Source: Paracoccus alcaliphilus (lineage in GTDB: Bacteria > Pseudomonadota > Alphaproteobacteria > Rhodobacterales > Rhodobacteraceae). Taken from it: a DNA stretch of 64,000 bases. This document shows, in pieces, positions 20,094 to 32,833 of the stretch. The DNA is taken from assembly GCF_028553725.1 (NCBI RefSeq), contig NZ_CP067124.1, forward strand, positions 3,358,001-3,422,000. The letters are read 5' to 3'. A program made the translations under genes and the position numbers. The notes under the pieces were generated by a model that worked only from the letters and a program-made list of their open reading frames with translations, was not told the origin of the DNA and did no database searches. Each line of letters starts with the position of its first letter. Position 1 is the stretch's first letter.

Positions 20094-20969
20094 TCAAAGA
20101 GCCTCGGCCCCCGCGATGATCTCGACCAGTTCGGTCGTGATCGCAGCCTGACGCGAACGGTTGTATTGGGTCGTCAGACGGTCGATCATGTCGCCGGCGT
20201 TGCGCGTGGCGTTGTCCATCGCGCTCATCCGTGCGCCCTGTTCCGAGGCCGCGTTTTCCAGCAGCGCCGCAAAGATCTGCGTGGCAACCGAACGCGGCAG
20301 CAGATCGGTCAGGATCCCCTCTTCACCCGGCTCGTATTCATACAGAGCCGAGGCGGCCAGCGCCTCGTCTTCGGGGGCTTCGGCAGGGATCACCTGACGC
20401 GCGGTCGGAATCTGGCTGATGACCGATTCGAACCGGTTGTAGAAGATGGTGGCGACGTCGTAATCGCCGGTCTCGAACCGGTGCAGAACCTCGTCCGCAA
20501 TGCTGCGGGCGTTGTCATAGCCGATGCGCTTGACCTCGGACAGATCGACGTGATGGACGATCTTGTCGCCGTAATCCCGCCGCAGCTGTTCGCGACCCTT
20601 CTTGCCGACGGTCAGGACCGTAACGGTCTTGCCTTCCGCCGCCAGCTTTTCGGCATGCTGCCGGGCCAGCTTGACGATCGAGCTGTTGAAGGCGCCCGCC
20701 AGACCACGCTCGGCGGTCATCACGATCAGCAAATGGCGCTGATCGCTGCCGGTCCCGGCCAGAAGCGGGGGCGCGGACGAGGAACCGGCCGCATTCGCGG
20801 TCAGCCCCGCCATCACCGCCGCCATCCGGTCGGCATAGGGGCGCGCGGCCTCCGCAGCCTCTTGCGCACGGCGCAGTTTGGCTGCGGCGACCATTTGCAT
20901 CGCCTTGGTGATCTTCCGCGTGTTCTTGACGCTTTCGATCCGGTTCTTGAGATCCTTGAGGCTGGGCAT
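20094..20969 (-). CDS. atpG: F1 ATP synthase subunit gamma
   Basis: Rotor shaft of F1, 291 aa. The N-terminal coiled-coil helix [36 protein letters not shown] and the C-terminal helix with [20 protein letters not shown] are diagnostic, with the central SDRGLAG-type region present as [16 protein letters not shown]. It is 12 bp after atpA and 1 bp before the glycosyltransferase-like gene. Confidence 0.98.
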   Translation of the reverse strand: MPSLKDLKNRIESVKNTRKITKAMQMVAAAKLRRAQEAAEAARPYADRMAAVMAGLTANAAGSSSAPPLLAGTGSDQRHLLIVMTAERGLAGAFNSSIVKLARQHAEKLAAEGKTVTVLTVGKKGREQLRRDYGDKIVHHVDLSEVKRIGYDNARSIADEVLHRFETGDYDVATIFYNRFESVISQIPTARQVIPAEAPEDEALAASALYEYEPGEEGILTDLLPRSVATQIFAALLENAASEQGARMSAMDNATRNAGDMIDRLTTQYNRSRQAAITTELVEIIAGAEAL

Positions 20970-20981
20970 CTATATCCCCTC

Positions 20982-22516
<1,535 letters not shown>

Positions 22517-22517
<1 letters not shown>

Positions 22518-23083
22518 TATCCGACCTCTTTCATGACATTCTGGAGGGAGGCGAGCTTCGAGCGGACCGAGGAATCGATCATCTTCGAGCCCAGCTTGAC
22601 AATCATCCCGCCGATGAGGGCCTCATCGACGCGCGTATTCAATTTGACTTTCTTGCCTGATTTCGCGGCCAGCGTCTCGGTCAGGCGTTTTTGCTGGTCG
22701 TCGGTCAGGGCGATGGCGCTGGTCACATCGGCGGTGACTTCGCCGCGCGCCTCGGCGATCAATTCGCGCAGCCGTGCCACCAGCTGCGGCAGCACGAACA
22801 GGCGACGGTTGCGGGCCATCAGTTGCAGCGTATTGGCCAGCGTGGCGGACAGCCCCATCCTGGTGGCCAACGCGGCGATGGCGCGGCCCTGATCGTCGCG
22901 GGTATAGATGGGCGATCCGATCAGCGACCCCAGATCGGCGCTGTCGTGCAGCGCGGTTCCCAGCTCGTCGATCTGCCGGGCCAGATCATCCAGCCCCCCC
23001 TCTTCGCTGACGATGTCGAATACCGCCTGCGCATAGCGCCCGGCGATGCTGTGGGACATGGAAGCAGAGTTGGCCACGGTCAT
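22517..23083 (-). CDS. atpH: F1 ATP synthase subunit delta
   Basis: Peripheral-stalk OSCP-like subunit, 188 aa, and first gene of the operon. [13 protein letters not shown] is the family opening and the C-terminal [31 protein letters not shown] matches the OSCP signature. A second Met eight codons in ([11 protein letters not shown]) is an alternative start; the first ATG is preceded by AAAGG almost directly. The Fo genes are not here, as is usual in Rhodobacterales, where F1 and Fo genes are in separate operons. Confidence 0.96.
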
Positions 23084-23420
23084 CCTTTACGATTTGCGCA
23101 TACCCCGCCGGCGGGCCGGCTTACAGCGGTCAGTCGCGGGGTGCGGGTCGCGGTCGCACGGCTTTTGGAGGGCCGTCCTGATTTCTGCGGCGTCTCTAGC
23201 AGGTCGTTTTGCTTGCGGCAACCACTTAGGACACGGAAATGAGAGCCCTACGACCATCGTTTTGCGACGTTAGCGGGCAGCAACGCGGTCCGCGCGCGGA
23301 TCACCGCGCAACAGCTGCGACAGCCTGTCGCAGGCTGGCCCGAAATCGCGGTTTGACCTGTCCGCCCGACCGCCTTTGCCGCTGACAACTGCGCACCGAT
23401 TCTGTCCGGAATCCCCCACC
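23084..23420. promoter_or_regulatory. Intergenic region upstream of the atp operon with a perfect palindrome
   Basis: 337 bp without a supportable gene. It should hold the atp promoter; the best minus-strand match is TTGCCG, 17 nt, TAGAGA, at about 23200-23225, which is weak. At 23315-23333 lies an uninterrupted 9-bp-arm palindrome around TGCGACAGCCTGTCGCA, about 230 bp from atpH and 100 bp from the stop of the upstream methyltransferase. It could be a terminator-like hairpin (no T-run) or an operator. Confidence 0.4.
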
Positions 23421-24218
23421 TCACGACCCGGCATCAACACCCCGCCGCTTGACCGGACTGGCGGCCAGCCGACCGCCGGGTTTGGGCCGCGCCACGCCGT
23501 CCAGAATGTCCAGCGGGCTGGGTACATGGACCCGTGCGGTCGGTCCCACGGCGCCGCGCACCTGCTTGGACAGTTCGACCAGCACCACCCCGGCAATCAG
23601 CACCCGGCTGATGCGCGCGCCCGTGCGCTCCCACATCTGCGCGCTGCGCAGCCAGAAGCGCCGGTCCGAGGGCGGGATATAAACCGCCGAGCCATGCCAT
23701 TCGCCGACAAACCCCGCCGCGCGGGTCTGGGCCTGGATCTGCCCGGTGGTATAGCTGCGGCCAAAGCCGAAGGGCGTCCCGTCCGAGGCCGCCCACAGGC
23801 CCGAGCGGTTCGGCACCATCACCATCATCCGCCCCCCCGGCCCCAGCGTGCGCCATGCCTCGGCCAGCAGGGCGGCGGGGTGGTCGCTGGTCTCCAGCCC
23901 ATGCAGCATGACCAGCCGGTCGAGGCTGCCGGTCTCGATGGGCCATGCGGTCTCGTCGCACATGACGCTGTGATTGGGCAGACCGGCAGGCCATGCCATC
24001 ACCCCCTGCGGGCCGGGCATCAGCGCCGTCACCCGCCGCGCATGACGCAGATAGGGACGCAGCATCGGCGCGGCAAAGCCATAGCCCGCCACGTTCATCC
24101 CGTGACAGCTGTCGGGTTCCCACCGCGCCATCAGCCGGTCGCGCAGAATACGCTGAACCACGCGGCCAAGCGCGCGTTGGTAATAGAATCGCCGCAGATC
24201 GTCGATGTCGTGGTGCAT
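23421..24218 (-). CDS. Class I SAM-dependent methyltransferase family protein
   Basis: 265 aa. The segment GMNVAGYGFAAPMLRP replaces a typical Gly-rich SAM motif; then come the acidic post-motif region with IETGSLDRLVMLHGLETSDHP and the methyltransferase-like AWRTLGPGGRMMVMVPNRSGLWA. This matches the Methyltransf_11 group often found divergent from gloB in Rhodobacterales. Substrate unknown. Its N-terminus faces gloB across 57 bp. Confidence 0.8.
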   Translation of the reverse strand: MHHDIDDLRRFYYQRALGRVVQRILRDRLMARWEPDSCHGMNVAGYGFAAPMLRPYLRHARRVTALMPGPQGVMAWPAGLPNHSVMCDETAWPIETGSLDRLVMLHGLETSDHPAALLAEAWRTLGPGGRMMVMVPNRSGLWAASDGTPFGFGRSYTTGQIQAQTRAAGFVGEWHGSAVYIPPSDRRFWLRSAQMWERTGARISRVLIAGVVLVELSKQVRGAVGPTARVHVPSPLDILDGVARPKPGGRLAASPVKRRGVDAGS

Positions 24219-24275
24219 TGCGTCGGCCGCCCGGGTTTGTCACCCTGACCACAGCACAGGATAAGGAATTTGCCA

Positions 24276-25010
24276 ATGCCGCTGGAACTCGTCACGTTGC
24301 GCTGCCTGCGCGACAATTACGCCTATCTGTTGCATGGCGATGCCGGAACCGTGCTGATCGACGCCCCCGAAGCGGGCCCGATCCAGACGGCATTGCGGGA
24401 ACGCGGCTGGGGACTGGACGCGATCCTGCTGACCCATCACCATGCCGATCACACCGATGCGGTCGCGCCTCTGGTGCAGGCGACGGGGGCCAGGGTGATC
24501 GGCGCCGCCAGCGATGCCCATCGCCTGCCGCCCCTGGATACCCGCGTCACCCCGGGCGAGCCGGTCGAGGTTCTCGGCGAACAGGTGTCGGTGATCGACG
24601 TGTCCGGCCACACCGTCGGCCATATCGCCTTTCACTTTCCCGAAACCGCCGCGGCCTTCACCGCCGACAGCCTGATGGCACTGGGCTGCGGCCGCCTGTT
24701 CGAGGGCGACGCGGCGATGATGTGGGACAGCCTGACCCGCCTGAACGCCCTGCCCAAGGACACGCTGATCTGTTCGGGCCACGATTATTGCGCCGCCAAT
24801 GGCGCCTTCGCACTGTCGGTCGATCCCGACAATCAGGCGCTGAAGGACCGTCTGGCGGGGGATCTGCCCTGCTCTCCGGTGCCGCTGACGACCGAGCGCG
24901 AGACCAATCCCTTCCTTCGCGTGGCGCAACTGCGCGACAGTCTGGGCATGGCCGGGGCCACCGACGCGCAGGTCTTTGCACGGCTGCGCCAGATGAAGGA
25001 TGCGTTCTGA
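24276..25010 (+). CDS. gloB: Hydroxyacylglutathione hydrolase (glyoxalase II)
   Basis: Hydrolyses S-lactoylglutathione to D-lactate and glutathione, completing methylglyoxal detoxification. Metallo-beta-lactamase fold with THHHADH at 53-59 (binuclear metal site), the third ligand in DVSGHTVGHIAFH, Asp in AFTADSLMALGCGRLFEGD, and His in CSGHDY. The C-terminal HAGH domain (NQALKDRL, ETNPFLR) binds glutathione. Length 244 aa. ATG 24276 with AAGGA 8 nt upstream is better than the TTG at 24270. Confidence 0.95.
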   Translation: MPLELVTLRCLRDNYAYLLHGDAGTVLIDAPEAGPIQTALRERGWGLDAILLTHHHADHTDAVAPLVQATGARVIGAASDAHRLPPLDTRVTPGEPVEVLGEQVSVIDVSGHTVGHIAFHFPETAAAFTADSLMALGCGRLFEGDAAMMWDSLTRLNALPKDTLICSGHDYCAANGAFALSVDPDNQALKDRLAGDLPCSPVPLTTERETNPFLRVAQLRDSLGMAGATDAQVFARLRQMKDAF

Positions 25011-25190
25011 AGGTTGAAAAACGCCCATCCGCATATCACATCTGCATCAAACGTGGGAAAAACTGTGCATCCTTCGCATTTAGGGCTTGATGCCAGCCGC
25101 AATCCACCAAATCTTAACTGTATCATGACAGTCTGGGCAGGTGGGTGACCGAAGACGCCCATACCGCCAGCCGACTGACAGGAGACGACC

Positions 25191-27515
<2,325 letters not shown>

Positions 27516-27579
27516 CAGAAGACGGGGGCCGGCGGCCATGTCGCCGGTCCTTTTCCCGATCCGGCACCGATCCTCGACC

Positions 27580-28053
27580 TCAGGCAGGCTCGTCCAGCGG
27601 ATGCAGCGGCGGACCAAAGCGGTCGATCATCCGGGTCATGATCTGATCGCGGCTCTGGCGATAGGCTGCCAGTTTGGCCTCGCGCCCCTCGGCCAGCCCG
27701 GTCGGGTCCATGATCGGCCAGTATTCCACATCCAGATGAAACACCCGCGTCAGCTCCAGCGCCAGCCTCTGGCTGGCCGGTGACAACGCCACGATCAGAT
27801 CGAACCCACCCAGATCATCGCCCCAGGCCGTCATTTCCTCGAACGAGCGGGAACGGTGATTAGCGATCACCACCCCGATCTCGGCGCAGACGGCAATGGC
27901 AAAACCGTCCACCTCCATATCGTTCTTGACGCCCGCCGACTGGATATAGGCGCTGCGGCCATACAGCCGCTTCATGATGCCTTCAGCCATCGGGGAACGG
28001 ATGGCATTGTGATCGCAGCAGAACAGTACCGAGGTGGGAAGGCTCTGCGTCAT
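27580..28053 (-). CDS. Low-molecular-weight protein phosphatase family protein
   Basis: 157-aa protein of the LMW phosphotyrosine phosphatase/arsenate reductase-like fold. The P-loop at 13-20 reads CDHNAIRS, giving the C-x5-R pattern with catalytic Cys13 and Arg19, followed by SPMAEGIMKR. The general-acid Asp is in MDPTG. The second Cys found in many eukaryotic and bacterial members (C-x4-C-R) is Ile here. It overlaps no neighbour but sits 3 bp from the UPF0262 stop, in the conserved murA-hisD block, so it is likely cotranscribed. Substrate unknown. Confidence 0.85.
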   Translation of the reverse strand: MTQSLPTSVLFCCDHNAIRSPMAEGIMKRLYGRSAYIQSAGVKNDMEVDGFAIAVCAEIGVVIANHRSRSFEEMTAWGDDLGGFDLIVALSPASQRLALELTRVFHLDVEYWPIMDPTGLAEGREAKLAAYRQSRDQIMTRMIDRFGPPLHPLDEPA

Positions 28054-28056
28054 CGG

Positions 28057-28536
28057 TCAGCTTTGCGGAATCACGGCGCAGATCAGCGTGAACAGCCGCC
28101 GCGAGGTGTCGATATCCAGTTCGACCTTGCCCTCCAGCCGTTCCTGCAAGGTCCGCGCCCCTTCGTTATGGATCCCGCGCCGCGCCATGTCGATCGCCTC
28201 GATCTGGGCCGGAGGCAGCCGCTTGACCGCCTCGAAATAGCTTTGGCAGATCTGGAAGTAATCCTTGACCACCTGCCGGAACGGCCCCAATGACAGGTGG
28301 AATTCGGCCACCTTGGTCGCATCATCTGTGGTCACGTCAAAGACCAGCCGTCCCTCGCGAATGGCAAGGTCCAGCGCAAAGGGGCCTTCAGGCGCGGGCT
28401 GCCCGTCGCGACCCGGAATGACAAAGCTGTTATCCTCGATCAGATCGAAGATGGCGACCTTGCGCTCTTGCTCCATCTCGGCGGTGGTGGGGGGGATCGC
28501 GCTGTCGTCGATCTCGATCCGCGTCAGTCGGCTCAT
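28057..28536 (-). CDS. UPF0262 family protein
   Basis: 159-aa conserved alphaproteobacterial protein of unknown function (UPF0262). It opens MSRLTRIEIDDSAIPPTTAE and carries the family stretch FALDLAIREGRLVFDV and FRQVVKDYFQICQSYFEAV. Its ATG overlaps the hisD stop (ATGA), with GGAGGGGGG upstream, so translation is coupled to hisD. No catalytic motif seen. Confidence 0.92.
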   Translation of the reverse strand: MSRLTRIEIDDSAIPPTTAEMEQERKVAIFDLIEDNSFVIPGRDGQPAPEGPFALDLAIREGRLVFDVTTDDATKVAEFHLSLGPFRQVVKDYFQICQSYFEAVKRLPPAQIEAIDMARRGIHNEGARTLQERLEGKVELDIDTSRRLFTLICAVIPQS

Positions 28537-29846
28537 TCCCCCCTCCTGACATTCAACTGCGCCAGCCGGGCCTCGACCGAGGCGCCGTGTGCCTGCAACC
28601 CCTCGGATTGCGCCAGCCGCACCGCCGCCGGACCGATCGCGGCCAGCGCCCCCGGCGACAGCCGCGCCAGGGTCGTGCGTTTCAGGAAATCCAGAACCGA
28701 CAGCCCGGACGAGAACCGCGCCGACCGCGCGGTGGGCAGAACGTGATTCGGCCCGCTGACATAATCGCCAACGGCCTCGGGCGTATGGGCGCCCATGAAG
28801 ATCGCCCCGGCATGAACGCATTTCGCGGCCAAAGCCTCGGGGTCGTCCACGCACAGTTCAAGATGCTCGGGCGCGACACGGTTAGACAGGGCAGCGGCCT
28901 CATCCAGATCACGGGCGATGATGACAGTGCCGTAATCGCGCCAGCTCGCCCCGGCCACTTCCGCCCGCGCCAGTCCCGGCAGCAGTCGCTCGACAGCCGC
29001 TGCGACGGCCTCGGCCAAGGCCGGATCGGTGGTGATCAGGATGGATTGGGCATCTGCGTCATGCTCGGCCTGCGCCAGCAGGTCCAGCGCCAGCCAATCG
29101 GGGTTCTGCGCCCCTTCGGCGATGATCAGCACCTCGGACGGACCGGCGATCATGTCGATGCCCACCCGCCCGAACACCTGCCGCTTGGCCGCCGCGACAT
29201 AGGCGTTGCCCGGCCCGGTGATCTTGTCCACCGGCGCGATGGTCTGCGTGCCATAGGCCAACGCGGCGATCGCCTGCGCCCCACCGATGCGATAGATTTC
29301 ATCCACCCCGGCCAGCTCGGCCGCCAGCAGAACCAGCGGGTTCACCACACCATCCGGAGTGGGTACGCAGATTACCAGCCGTTCAACCCCCGCCACCCGC
29401 GCCGGGATCGCATTCATCAGCACCGATGACGGATAGGCCGCCTGCCCCCCCGGCACATACAGCCCCGCCGCCGAAACCGGCGTCCACCGCCAGCCAAGCG
29501 TGGCGCCATCGGGATCGGTCCAGCTGGCATCCTCGGGCATCTGCCGGGAATGATAGGCGCGGATGCGTTCCGCCGCCAAAGACAGCGCCGCGCGCTCGTC
29601 ATCCGTCACCCGCGCGACATGCGCCGCAATCTCGTCCGGCGAAAACCGCAGCCCGTCCGGCGTCAGCTCCAGCCGGTCGAACCGCGCGGTCAGGCGGCAC
29701 AGAACCTCGTCGCCCCCGGCCCGCATATCGGCGATGATCCCGGCCACGGCCTCGTTCACATCGGCGGAATCCTCGCGCTTGGCCGACAGCATCCGGACAA
29801 AGCGGCTCTCGAAATCGGCATCCTGGGTATTCAGCGTGACCGGCAT
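28533..29846 (-). CDS. hisD: Histidinol dehydrogenase
   Basis: Last two steps of histidine synthesis: oxidises L-histidinol to histidine with NAD. Zn-dependent; the signature region IDMIAGPSEVLIIAE, GPGNAYVAAAKRQVFG, LAQAEHDADAQ and NRVAPEHLEL are all present. Length 437 aa from the ATG that opens MPVTLNTQDADF; the frame extends upstream into repeat copy E without homology. Other his genes are not nearby, so it is a dispersed his gene. Confidence 0.97.
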   Translation of the reverse strand: MPVTLNTQDADFESRFVRMLSAKREDSADVNEAVAGIIADMRAGGDEVLCRLTARFDRLELTPDGLRFSPDEIAAHVARVTDDERAALSLAAERIRAYHSRQMPEDASWTDPDGATLGWRWTPVSAAGLYVPGGQAAYPSSVLMNAIPARVAGVERLVICVPTPDGVVNPLVLLAAELAGVDEIYRIGGAQAIAALAYGTQTIAPVDKITGPGNAYVAAAKRQVFGRVGIDMIAGPSEVLIIAEGAQNPDWLALDLLAQAEHDADAQSILITTDPALAEAVAAAVERLLPGLARAEVAGASWRDYGTVIIARDLDEAAALSNRVAPEHLELCVDDPEALAAKCVHAGAIFMGAHTPEAVGDYVSGPNHVLPTARSARFSSGLSVLDFLKRTTLARLSPGALAAIGPAAVRLAQSEGLQAHGASVEARLAQLNVRRGE

Positions 29847-29900
29847 GGCATCCCCCTGCAATCGCGCCTTGTTAGCGGCAAGCCGCAGCAGCCTCAAGCA

Positions 29901-29981
29901 CCCGCATTCCCGCGCTCCTTGCAAATACCTGCGGGGTGAATTGGCCGCAGGCCAAGAGGGGGCGGCGAGCCCCCTCCCCGC
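29901..29981. repeat. Dispersed intergenic repeat, copy E
   Basis: A diverged copy: CCGCGCTCCTTGCAAATACC, then GCGGGG and hairpins GGCCGCAGGCC and GGGGGCGGCGAGCCCCC. It lies between the DUF2948 gene and hisD, which point in the same direction, so an operon is interrupted by the repeat. Confidence 0.55.
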
Positions 29982-29982
29982 C

Positions 29983-30465
29983 TCAGTCGGGATGGCGCGG
30001 AATCTTGCCCGACGGCGCGACATAGGGCCGGGTCACATCGCGCAGTTCCAGATTGATGCATTCGACCTCGGCCGCCAGGGTCCCGTCGCCCGCGAATTCC
30101 AGCAGCAGCCGCCCGGTGCCGTCATCGCCCGGCTGCCATGTCAGCGCCAGCAGCTCCAGCACGGTATCCTTGTCGCGGTCGATGCCGTCGCTTTGCAGGC
30201 GCAACACATCATGCACGATCAGCAACGCGCGCACCCGCTCGAACGGACGACGCTCGGCTCCGGCCTGCTCGACATCCTCCCAGCGGAACCGGTTCAACAG
30301 CAGCGCCAGACGCCGCGCCTTCGGGTCATATCCGATCTCGCTGGCGGGCAGGACCGCATCCTGCACCAGCGCCGAGATGATGCGCAGATCGGTCTCATCC
30401 TCGGCCATCAGCGTCAACGGACGCGGGTCGGCATCCGCGAAACGGGCATCTTCGGCCATGTTCAT
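29983..30465 (-). CDS. DUF2948 family protein
   Basis: 160-aa conserved alphaproteobacterial protein of unknown function. Recognised by [24 protein letters not shown], the mid-region [11 protein letters not shown] and the C-terminal [19 protein letters not shown]. It overlaps the murA stop by 4 bp (ATGA); a second ATG two codons in is an alternative start. The order murA-DUF2948-hisD-UPF0262-phosphatase is a recurrent Rhodobacterales block. Confidence 0.9.
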   Translation of the reverse strand: MNMAEDARFADADPRPLTLMAEDETDLRIISALVQDAVLPASEIGYDPKARRLALLLNRFRWEDVEQAGAERRPFERVRALLIVHDVLRLQSDGIDRDKDTVLELLALTWQPGDDGTGRLLLEFAGDGTLAAEVECINLELRDVTRPYVAPSGKIPRHPD

Positions 30466-31733
30466 TCCTCCTTGATACGCTCGATCCTGGCTCCGACGCC
30501 GCGCAGCTTGCGCACGACATGCTCGTATCCGCGATCGAGGTGATAGACGCGGCTGACGGTGGTCTGTCCCTCGGCGGCCAGCCCGGCCAGAATCAAGCTG
30601 ACCGAGGCGCGCAGATCAGTCGCCATGACCGGCGCGCCGCGCAGCTTTTCGACCCCGGTGACGGTGGCGTGGCCGCCATGAACCTCGATCCGCGCGCCCA
30701 TGCGGGTCAGTTCCGGGGCGTGCATGAAGCGGTTCTCGAAGATCGTCTCTTCCAGCACGCTGGTGCCTTCGGCCACGCACATCAGCGCCATGAACTGCGC
30801 CTGAAGATCGGTCGGAAAACCGGGGAAAGGCTCGGTCGTGACATTGACGGCCCGGACGCGGCCATTCTTGCGGCTGACCTTCAGCCCGCGCGGGGTTTCC
30901 TCGACGCTGATCCCGGCCTCGTCCAGTTTCTCGCAAAAGGCCGACAGCAGATCGATCCGGCCGCCCAGACATTCGACCTCGCCCCCGCAGATCGCCGGCG
31001 CCAGCATATAGGTCCCCAACTCGATCCGGTCGGTGACCACCGGATGGGTCGCGCCGTTCAGCGTATCCACGCCCTGAATGGTAATGGTGCCGGTGCCCTC
31101 GCCTTCGATCTGCGCGCCCATGCGGCGCAGGCATTGCGCCAGATCGACGATCTCGGGCTCTCGCGCGGCATTCTTCAGCACCGTGGTCCCCTTGGCCAAG
31201 GTTGCCGCCAGCAGCGCATTCTCGGTGGCCCCGACCGAGACGATGGGAAAATCAACCACTGCCCCGCGCAACCTGCCCGATGGGGCGCGGGCAAAGACAT
31301 AGCCGTCGCGCAGATCCAGTTCTGCCCCCATCGCCTCCAGCGCCTTCAGATGCAGATCGACCGGACGCGCGCCGATGGCACAACCACCGGGCAGCGACAC
31401 CTCGGCCCGGCCATCCCGCGCCAGCATCGGCCCCAGCACCAGAATCGAGGCCCGCATCTTGCGCACGATGTCATAATCCGCGCGATGGCTGGTCAGCGCA
31501 TGGCTGGACAGCGCCAGCACCTGCCCGTCCTGCAACGGCGCGACCTCGGCCCCCAGACTTTGCAGCAAGGCCGTCATGGTGCGGATATCCGACAGCCGCG
31601 GCGCATTGGTCAGGGTCAGCGGCTGATCGGTCAGCAGCGTCGCCGGCATCAGCGTCAGACAGGCATTCTTGGCCCCCGCAATCGGTATCTCACCCTGCAG
31701 AGGGCCATTACCCTGAACAATGATCTGGTCCAT
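30462..31733 (-). CDS. murA: UDP-N-acetylglucosamine 1-carboxyvinyltransferase
   Basis: First committed step of peptidoglycan synthesis: transfers enolpyruvate from PEP to UDP-GlcNAc. Two inside-out alpha/beta domains; Lys22-Asn23 in [10 protein letters not shown], the catalytic Cys118 in [15 protein letters not shown] (the fosfomycin target) and [12 protein letters not shown] are all present. Length 423 aa. The ATG at 31731-31733 begins [21 protein letters not shown]; the longer frame upstream overlaps the small basic protein gene. Confidence 0.97.
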   Translation of the reverse strand: MDQIIVQGNGPLQGEIPIAGAKNACLTLMPATLLTDQPLTLTNAPRLSDIRTMTALLQSLGAEVAPLQDGQVLALSSHALTSHRADYDIVRKMRASILVLGPMLARDGRAEVSLPGGCAIGARPVDLHLKALEAMGAELDLRDGYVFARAPSGRLRGAVVDFPIVSVGATENALLAATLAKGTTVLKNAAREPEIVDLAQCLRRMGAQIEGEGTGTITIQGVDTLNGATHPVVTDRIELGTYMLAPAICGGEVECLGGRIDLLSAFCEKLDEAGISVEETPRGLKVSRKNGRVRAVNVTTEPFPGFPTDLQAQFMALMCVAEGTSVLEETIFENRFMHAPELTRMGARIEVHGGHATVTGVEKLRGAPVMATDLRASVSLILAGLAAEGQTTVSRVYHLDRGYEHVVRKLRGVGARIERIKEE

Positions 31734-31734
31734 C

Positions 31735-31917
31735 CTAGCTGTCGTCTCCGCCTGTATCGTCTTTGTTGTCGTTATTGCCGATCGTCTTTTCCGCCCGGGC
31801 CCTTGCCTGCTGCTTGCGCCGCTGCAGATTTGCCCGCAAGGCGGCTCGCAGCCGCTCTTCGCGCCCCGCCGCGCCCTTGCCGGACGCGCCTTTGCCATCT
31901 TTCGAACGATCAGTCAT
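31735..31917 (-). CDS. Small basic protein upstream of murA
   Basis: 60-aa, Lys/Arg/Gly-rich N-terminal part followed by a short helix ([22 protein letters not shown]) and an acidic Asp-rich tail. I recognise no domain, but an Arg-rich helical micro-protein at this place before murA is common in Rhodobacterales. Its TAG stop is 1 bp before the murA ATG, which suggests coupling. Function unknown. Confidence 0.6.
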   Translation of the reverse strand: MTDRSKDGKGASGKGAAGREERLRAALRANLQRRKQQARARAEKTIGNNDNKDDTGGDDS

Positions 31918-32117
31918 CCGATCCTGTTAGCCTCCGCATGGCGGACAGTCCAGCAAAGCCCGGGCACTCCCCCCCGTTTTACCCGACGCGGCACCAGAAT
32001 TTACACGATCACCTGCGATCCCCGAACGAGTGTGATGGTGCCCTATGTCGGAAGTACCATTTCCATTGATCGATGCCGATGCCTGACATGGCTTTATATT
32101 CCAGTTAGCGGCGGTGT

Positions 32118-32363
32118 CTAATCGACGGGTGGGTCGGCCATGGCGTGGTTTTTGAGGACCGCGTTCGCGATCGTGCCCAGGCTGCGCGCGACTGCAGCGA
32201 TGATGAGCTTGTGCGGCTTACCGCGCCCTTTGAGGCGTTTTGTCAGCGGCTTCAGCACCGGTTGTGACATGCGGCGGCGGGTGCTGCCTGCAACAGAACG
32301 TGCCGCAGATCTCACCGTCCTCCGGCGATCACGCGCTTGTCGCGCATTGTGCCGATGTTTCAT
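32118..32363 (-). pseudogene. IS110-family transposase, C-terminal remnant
   Basis: The last ~50 residues (SQPVLKPLTKRLKGRGKPHK, then LIIAAVARSLGTIANAVLKN) match the C-terminal helix region of IS110/IS1111-type transposases. The N-terminal part of the frame (Arg-rich) is out of register or degraded, and no DEDD catalytic domain is present. The fragment is the left edge of the island; the part between it and the IS4 copy at 32834 contains repeat copy F. Confidence 0.5.
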
Positions 32364-32657
32364 GGAAATATCCCCTGTTCGTGGAAGACGGTGCCCAAGC
32401 TGGGTGGGCGACCCCGCCAGAAAGGGTGTTTCAGCGCTTCAATGGGCGAAGCGATGGCAGCCTCCGACAGCTTCCGCCGCTGGCCTTGGCGACGGACGAA
32501 GTCTACAGGTTCCGCGAAGCTGGGATTGCGCATCATCAGAGGCAGGCAGCGACTGAGCAGCGCTCCTGGATCCGCTCGATTGCCATAGCGCGAAGTGCGT
32601 CGGGCGATGTGCGGCGCCCGTTGGGCATGGTCCCCCTGCGCCGCGCCTGATTCGAGT

Positions 32658-32770
32658 CCCCCAAGAAGGTATTTGGCAGGAGTGCGAGGGAGGCGCGACC
32701 TCCTGTATCCTCGCACTCCTTGAAAATACCTTGGGGGAGTCGCGCAGCGACGGGGGCAAAGCCCCCTTCT
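32658..32770. repeat. Dispersed repeat, copy F: head-to-head pair forming a large palindrome
   Basis: 32658-32689 and 32709-32737 are reverse complements apart from a 3-nt insertion and a 3-nt mismatch. Each arm has CCCCCAAG, GGTATTT and AGGAGTGCGAGG, with a 19-nt centre. A GGGGGC...GCCCCC hairpin follows to 32770. The rest of 32364-32657 shows no gene I can support. Confidence 0.8.
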
Positions 32771-32833
32771 GCCAACTCCGATAAGATCACGCTTGTCTTT
32801 GTTGCGCCTGTTCAACGTAACGGCCCGATTGTT

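Noticed and set aside
32360..32800. Possible genes between the IS110 remnant and IS4 copy 2
   Set aside because: Open frames here have no recognisable motif and overlap the palindromic repeat; nothing supports a gene.
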